64,000 nucleotides of DNA from Flavobacteriaceae bacterium GF1 (GTDB taxonomy: Bacteria; Bacteroidota; Bacteroidia; Flavobacteriales; Flavobacteriaceae), in the NCBI GenBank assembly GCA_009797885.1, contig WNKP01000018.1, forward strand, positions 1-64,000, read 5' to 3'. The number at the start of each line of letters is the position of its first letter. Position 1 is the stretch's first letter. A program made the position numbers and the translations under genes. Positions 59,774 to 64,000 of this stretch are shown here, piece by piece. The notes below the pieces were generated by a model. The model was not told the DNA's origin. It made no database searches and saw nothing but the letters and a program-made list of their open reading frames with translations.

Positions 59774-60105
59774 TCCTATATATCGTATATATATTCCGCT
59801 TTTTCCACTGGCAGAACTTTGGAAAGCTATCGGCCATGACGCTCTTCTTTATTTTTCTGGGAACCGTGGTATACCGGGTTTTTGAGGGTTGGAGCTGGTT
59901 GGATTCCTTTTATTTTTCGGTGATAACCTTAACCACGGTAGGTTACGGTGAACTATTTCCAACCACGGCCTTCACCAAAATTTTCACAGCGTTTTATATT
60001 CTTGCCGGTCTTGGCCTTATGCTACATTTCGTAACTGCATTTTTCGAGTATCGAAAGGGATTATTGGATGGGTTTTCCCTAAGGAAACCACGAATAAAAC
60101 ACTAG
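59770..60105 (+). CDS. Two-helix potassium channel-like protein
   Basis: 111 aa. Two membrane helices (SAMTLFFIFLGTVVYRVF and ILAGLGLMLHFVTAFFEY) flank a pore loop with the selectivity filter TTVGYGE (Thr55 to Glu61). This is the minimal KcsA/2TM potassium channel design; four copies would form a pore in the inner membrane. There is no cyclic-nucleotide-binding domain. Its ATG overlaps the tetR TGA, so it is coupled to the regulator, one gene from a nucleotide cyclase. Confidence 0.88.
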   Translation: MILYIVYIFRFFHWQNFGKLSAMTLFFIFLGTVVYRVFEGWSWLDSFYFSVITLTTVGYGELFPTTAFTKIFTAFYILAGLGLMLHFVTAFFEYRKGLLDGFSLRKPRIKH

Positions 60106-60172
60106 GACACCATCATAAAAACACAATGCCAAACCATAGAATAGTAACATCAATTTAAATAAATCCATTCCT

Positions 60173-60598
60173 ATGAAAAAGTCGATCAGCATTATCATGA
60201 TTCTTTTGAGCGCAACCATTTCCATTTATGCCCAAACCTCAAATGTTACAGTGAAAATCAAAGAAATTGGGAAACGGAGGGGTACTATTTACGTCATGCT
60301 CTTTAAAAATGAAGAGGGCTTTCCCAAAGAAAAGGACAAAGCTTACAAGATTGGAAAAGTTACCGAATATGGAGATGAGGTTTCCTATACGTTTCAAGGC
60401 GTGCCCCTAGGGAACTATGCCCTTACCTTTTTTCAGGATGAGGACGGCAATGGGGAGTTGGACACCAATTTTATGGGTATCCCCAAAGAGCCGGTTGGAG
60501 CATCAAACATGACCAAATTTGGGAAACCCAGTTACCGTAAGTGCGTATTTGTTCTTGGGGAAGAAGATGTGGGGATGGAGCTGGGATTTATACTGTAA
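60173..60598 (+). CDS. DUF2141 secreted protein
   Basis: 141 aa. Signal peptide (MKKSISIIMILLSATISIYAQ, cleaved before TS). The body shows the DUF2141 pattern: IYVMLFKNEEGFP, YTFQGVPLGNYALTFFQDEDGNGELDTNFMGIPKEP and GMELGF near the end. It is a beta-sandwich outside the cytoplasm with unknown function. It opens a small group ending with the PAP2 phosphatase gene. Confidence 0.88.
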   Translation: MKKSISIIMILLSATISIYAQTSNVTVKIKEIGKRRGTIYVMLFKNEEGFPKEKDKAYKIGKVTEYGDEVSYTFQGVPLGNYALTFFQDEDGNGELDTNFMGIPKEPVGASNMTKFGKPSYRKCVFVLGEEDVGMELGFIL

Positions 60599-60634
60599 AA
60601 AAAATTTAATTATCTGAATATCAATAAAAATGTT

Positions 60635-61183
60635 ATGAAAATGAAAACTAGTTTAAAAATGATGAACAAAAAAAGCAGCCTTGTTTTAGTACTTTCCCTA
60701 ACCCTTTATAGTCTTGCAATACAAGCACAGGAGGACGAGAAGAAGTCCTTTTTTGGTATTGGTCTGAACGGTGGGGCTACAGTAGGTGATTTTGAGGATA
60801 CCTATTCCAGTAATGTGGGGGTAGATGTTATTTATCTCCATAAGCTTTCCAACCGTTTTTATGTGGGGGGCAGTACCGGGTTTGCCAACTATTTTGGGGA
60901 TACCCTGACTTCCGATGGCTTTGGGGATGTGGAACTTGACGACCTGCAGTTTATACCGGTCGCGGCCAGTCTTCGGGTGTCCCCGGTCAGAAACCTTTTG
61001 GGTGGTGTTGACATAGGTTATGCCTTTGGCCTGAATAACGGGAACGATGGAGGGTTTTATGCTTCCCCAAGGATTACCTATCTCGTCAATAAAAAGTGGC
61101 CCATTTTTGCGGGATATCGATTAATAGGTTTTGAGGACGAAAACCTGGGTGCCCTTCAATTTGGCATTGGCTTCATTTTTTGA
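60635..61183 (+). CDS. Outer-membrane beta-barrel protein
   Basis: 182 aa. Signal peptide ending near IQAQ, after several possible Met starts (60635, 60641, 60659). Alternating hydrophobic and polar strands (GIGLNGGATVG, FYVGGSTGFANYFG, GGFYASPRITYLVNK, LQFGIGFIF) ending in Phe mark an eight-strand-type barrel. Likely a membrane-embedded porin-like or OmpW-like protein. The gene overlaps the start region of the PAP2 gene. Confidence 0.8.
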   Translation: MKMKTSLKMMNKKSSLVLVLSLTLYSLAIQAQEDEKKSFFGIGLNGGATVGDFEDTYSSNVGVDVIYLHKLSNRFYVGGSTGFANYFGDTLTSDGFGDVELDDLQFIPVAASLRVSPVRNLLGGVDIGYAFGLNNGNDGGFYASPRITYLVNKKWPIFAGYRLIGFEDENLGALQFGIGFIF

Positions 61184-61194
61184 AAGGGTTAACC

Positions 61195-62160
61195 ATGAGT
61201 ACAGCGGTGACCTTGTTCAAAAAAGCAACGACACAGACCCTTCCAGTGGAGAGGCTACGCTATTTCCATGTGCAGATGAGATTTAAAAGTTACATTTCAA
61301 GGAATGGAACACGTCATTTTTTACAATGGAGGCCATTGCGGATTCTGTTTTTTTTGCCTTTCGTTTTGGTTGGACAGTTTCATCAAAAGAAGAGTGTTGA
61401 AGAAGCATCCCTATGGCACAAATTTCAATATGACATGGGGAATGTTTTCAAGGGTATGGGACATGTATATAGTCGGCCATTCCATTGGGATGGCAAGGAC
61501 CTGACCACTTTTGGGAGTGTGGCAGGTGGAACCTTCCTGCTTTCCCTAGTGGATGAAAGGGCCCAGGATTTTTTTGAAGGACATGCCGATGATGTGCCCC
61601 AAGCCATACGGGATTATGGTTGGTACTATGGGAGTCCACAAAATAACTATATGCTAACGGGGGTGGTGTACCTAACAGGGCTGTTCACTAAAGATGAGAA
61701 GCTTAGAAGAACGGGCGTATTGCTCATTTCTTCCGCTTCGGCCGCGGGCCTGTTTCAGCAGGCCGGCAAATATGCCTTCGGAAGGGCTAGGCCGCGTAGT
61801 GGATTGGAATACGATCACTTTAGACCGTTTAGTTCCGATAAGGACTTCCATTCCTTTCCATCCGGGCATACCGTATTGGCCTTTACCAATGCGTATGCTA
61901 TTGCCAAACAATTCCGAAGTCCCTGGATAAAAGCCGGAATTTACACGGTTGGATTGGTGCCTGCGGTATCAAGGATGTGGGAACGGGCGCACTGGCTTTC
62001 GGATATCGTTTTTAGTATTGCCGTCAGCATATTCACGGTCGAAGCGGTGGATAACTACCTGGACAAAAAGTATAGTGAAAAATACAATTCAAATCAGAAG
62101 AAACTGAATTGGGACCTAAGGGTTTCGCCGAATGGTATCGGAATGGCCCTGACATTCTGA
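61195..62160 (+). CDS. PAP2-family phosphatase
   Basis: 321 aa from the ATG at 61195; a start at 61276 is equally possible. Membrane helices surround the catalytic motif set: KYAFGRARP (K-x6-RP), HSFPSGHT (PSGH) and SRMWERAHWLSD (SR-x5-H-x3-D). This is the acid phosphatase/PAP2 signature for dephosphorylating lipid or undecaprenyl pyrophosphate at the membrane outer face. Sits just after the barrel gene and before a TetR gene. Confidence 0.9.
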   Translation: MSTAVTLFKKATTQTLPVERLRYFHVQMRFKSYISRNGTRHFLQWRPLRILFFLPFVLVGQFHQKKSVEEASLWHKFQYDMGNVFKGMGHVYSRPFHWDGKDLTTFGSVAGGTFLLSLVDERAQDFFEGHADDVPQAIRDYGWYYGSPQNNYMLTGVVYLTGLFTKDEKLRRTGVLLISSASAAGLFQQAGKYAFGRARPRSGLEYDHFRPFSSDKDFHSFPSGHTVLAFTNAYAIAKQFRSPWIKAGIYTVGLVPAVSRMWERAHWLSDIVFSIAVSIFTVEAVDNYLDKKYSEKYNSNQKKLNWDLRVSPNGIGMALTF

Positions 62161-62180
62161 GCAAACATAAAAAACTAGGG

Positions 62181-62804
62181 ATGAGTGAAAGTACTAAAAA
62201 AAGAATACTGAATGCTGCATTGAACATTTTTGCCGAACATGGGTTTTCCGGAGCAAGAATGCAGCAAATCGCGGATGAAGCTGAGATCAACAAGGCCATG
62301 TTGCACTATTACTTCCATAGTAAACCATTGCTGTTTGAAGCGATTTTCAAAAGGAGCCTGGAAAAGATCAATAGGCTTTACTTGAACTGTTTTAGCAGGA
62401 ATACCAGTTTTGAGAAAAAGATTGAAGACCTGGCCGAAGCCTATCTTGGATATTTGCAAAACAATCCCAAAGAAGCGCAATTGATCATCAACGGAATTGC
62501 CAAGAACCCCGGTCATTTTAGAAAACATATTGTTTCCGTTTTCGAGGAGGAACAATTCTTTGAACTGAGGTCATTGATCCATTCTGAATTTGCGGAGGGA
62601 AACATAAGGAACATCTCGCCTTACCACCTGCTGATATTAATGCTCCCCATGGCCATGTACCCGGTAATCACATCGAGTTTTTTGGGTGATATCCTGGATA
62701 CGGATTCCCCTTGTTTTGCCAAACTCATACAGGCACAAAAAGCCCATATGATTGCGATTACCGATCTCATTGTTTCCAATGAATCGGTTGTGGAGCCCAG
62801 GTAG
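62181..62804 (+). CDS. TetR/AcrR family regulator
   Basis: 207 aa from the ATG at 62181, 20 bp after the PAP2 stop; an earlier frame start at 62109 overlaps it. HTH: ALNIFAEHGFSGARMQQIADEAEINKAMLHYYFHSKPLL (key HYYFHSK). The C-terminal half has a typical ligand-binding helix pack. Probable cotranscription with the PAP2 gene. Confidence 0.9.
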   Translation: MSESTKKRILNAALNIFAEHGFSGARMQQIADEAEINKAMLHYYFHSKPLLFEAIFKRSLEKINRLYLNCFSRNTSFEKKIEDLAEAYLGYLQNNPKEAQLIINGIAKNPGHFRKHIVSVFEEEQFFELRSLIHSEFAEGNIRNISPYHLLILMLPMAMYPVITSSFLGDILDTDSPCFAKLIQAQKAHMIAITDLIVSNESVVEPR

Positions 62805-62922
62805 GGCGGTCATCATCGAAATACAAGAAACATTTGGTATCCTAGCAGCGATGGCTTATTGTTTGGTAAATCCCAAATTAAAATTAGTACGTTAAAAGCC
62901 TAAGGGGTAATTTAGGCCCATT

Positions 62923-64000
62923 ATGGATAATAAGAAACTGAAAAAAATCGTAGCAATTGTTACGACTTGCTTCATCATTTTGATTGGAATTGCCTTTGCG
63001 ATAAATCCACAATTATTTAAGATTATTTGGTACCAAAAGCCTCAGGTGGATACCTACCAAAGCTTTCCTTTACGAATGGTTGATATTGGAAATGACGTTT
63101 TCCATTTCAAAAGTGATACCACCAAAGGAAAGACATTGGATTCGCTTCGCGTAAAAAATTGGGAAGGAGCGGACGTACCATTTATGGAATACTGTGCCAA
63201 AGGAGATGTATTGGCCTTTTTGGTTATTCGAAATGATACCATTATATACGAAAAATATGACGGCAATTATAACAGGGCAAAGGTCTCCAATACCTTCTCG
63301 ATAGGGAAATCAATAATTTCCATCCTTGTCGGAAAGGCAATAGATCAGGGGTATATCAAAAGTGTTGATCAAAAGATCATCGAGTTTTTACCTGAATTGA
63401 ACGGAGTGGCCGGTTTTGAGGAGTTAACGATATATGATTTACTGAACATGAAATCCGGTCTTAAATTCAACAGGGTTGGGGATGGTTTGATTTCTGATAT
63501 GTTCTCTGATGAAGCCAGGTTTTATTATTCCAATGATTTAAAGAGAGATCTTCTGAACGTAAAAATAGAAACAGAGCCCGGGAGCCGTTGGAAATACAGT
63601 AACCTCGATCCTTTGATACTTACCTGGCTTCTTGAAAAAGCTACAGGTCAAAAAGTTTCCGAGTATTTTGAGAAGGAAATTTGGATACCTATTGGCGCCG
63701 AATATGCTGCTAGTTGGGGAATTGACCGCAAAGGTGGTTTGGAAAACTCGCCGAGTAGTTTTCAATGCACGGCCATCGATCTTGCGAAAATTGGCCGATT
63801 GTTTTTGCAAAATGGAATGCGTGATTCCATTGCGATAGTATCCCCTGATTGGATACACCAAAGTACACATATTGACGAACGGAATAGAGGAAACACTTCA
63901 AAAGGTCTGCAGCGAGCAACACATCAATATTACTGGTGGCTACCACAGGAAGGTTTTGAAGGCGACTTTTCAGCAGAAGGATTAAGAGGGCAAAGACTCT
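62923..64000 (+). CDS. Serine hydrolase, beta-lactamase/DD-peptidase-like, 3'-truncated
   Basis: Open to the window end, 359 codons visible. N-terminal membrane helix (VAIVTTCFIILIGIAFAI, ~10-28). The serine elbow is SIGK (Ser126-Lys129), inside TFSIGKSIISILVGKA, as in class C beta-lactamases and DD-peptidases. The second motif is YSN (Tyr225, Asn227), and KYS-NLD follows. The third motif would lie past the edge. Substrate unknown; many are esterases. Confidence 0.85.
   Translation, partial: MDNKKLKKIVAIVTTCFIILIGIAFAINPQLFKIIWYQKPQVDTYQSFPLRMVDIGNDVFHFKSDTTKGKTLDSLRVKNWEGADVPFMEYCAKGDVLAFLVIRNDTIIYEKYDGNYNRAKVSNTFSIGKSIISILVGKAIDQGYIKSVDQKIIEFLPELNGVAGFEELTIYDLLNMKSGLKFNRVGDGLISDMFSDEARFYYSNDLKRDLLNVKIETEPGSRWKYSNLDPLILTWLLEKATGQKVSEYFEKEIWIPIGAEYAASWGIDRKGGLENSPSSFQCTAIDLAKIGRLFLQNGMRDSIAIVSPDWIHQSTHIDERNRGNTSKGLQRATHQYYWWLPQEGFEGDFSAEGLRGQRL

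Overview
The window looks like a chromosomal segment of a marine-type Flavobacteriaceae bacterium (Bacteroidota). The evidence is a type IX secretion type B sorting domain on a giant repeat protein, a TonB-dependent receptor with a carboxypeptidase-like N-terminal domain, promoters with the Bacteroidota -7 element (TAnnTTTG), few Shine-Dalgarno sequences, and many SPII lipoproteins. No rRNA, tRNA, CRISPR array, transposase or phage gene was seen. Both window edges cut genes.

Layout. 1-4.2 kb: 3' part of a secreted repeat adhesin. 4.3-14.1 kb (minus strand): efflux module 1, with TetR, DUF2461, a class III nucleotide cyclase read continuously into an RND adaptor, RND pump, TolC, a small protein, a universal stress protein and an acetyltransferase. 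14.4-25.5 kb: a stress and detoxification patchwork with three AraC regulators, azoreductase, SDR, MFS pump, hydrolases, aldo/keto reductase, cupin and small membrane proteins. 25.8-31.9 kb: an AcrAB/OprM-like (HAE1) operon. 32-36.6 kb: a TonB receptor with a DJ-1/PfpI lipoprotein and an acetolactate-decarboxylase-like lipoprotein. 36.8-41.9 kb: a nuclease/phosphatase-family protein, a LytS/LytTR two-component pair, DUF2306, DUF1801 and DoxX. 42.2-50.8 kb: a reductive dehalogenase locus with two RdhA-type corrinoid/Fe-S proteins, RdhB-like anchor, RdhC-like flavoprotein, a membrane protein of unknown function, two tiny ORFs and a two-subunit 2-oxoacid:ferredoxin oxidoreductase. 50.9-52 kb: a MarR regulator and a stand-alone ring-hydroxylase C-terminal-like domain. 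52-60.1 kb: efflux module 2 (adaptor, RND, TolC, nucleotide cyclase, TetR, K+ channel-like protein). 60.2-64 kb: DUF2141, an outer-membrane barrel, PAP2 phosphatase, TetR and the start of a serine hydrolase.

Three regulatory systems can be read directly from the DNA. (1) Five copies of an 18-bp palindrome close to TAGTTCATTAATGAACTA lie before doxX, the rdh operon (twice), marR and the gene after marR. This points to one MarR regulon joining the dehalogenase locus to its neighbours. (2) Six promoters between 18 and 32 kb share a direct repeat (ACCAAAA-type half-sites exactly 21 bp apart) placed 20-21 nt from a -7-like box, the geometry expected of an AraC-type activator. They precede the SDR, a 30-aa membrane peptide leading into an AraC gene, a hydrolase, a two-helix membrane protein, and the adaptor and outer-membrane genes of the HAE1 pump. 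(3) The 13-mer TGACTATCAGTCA occurs twice in efflux module 1 and a relative of it lies at the tetR promoter. One copy sits inside the coding sequence joining cyclase and adaptor.

Taken together the window holds three RND pumps, several oxidative or electrophile-stress enzymes and an unusual aerobic-context dehalogenase locus. This fits a bacterium exposed to toxic, possibly halogenated, aromatic compounds. That ecological reading is inference.
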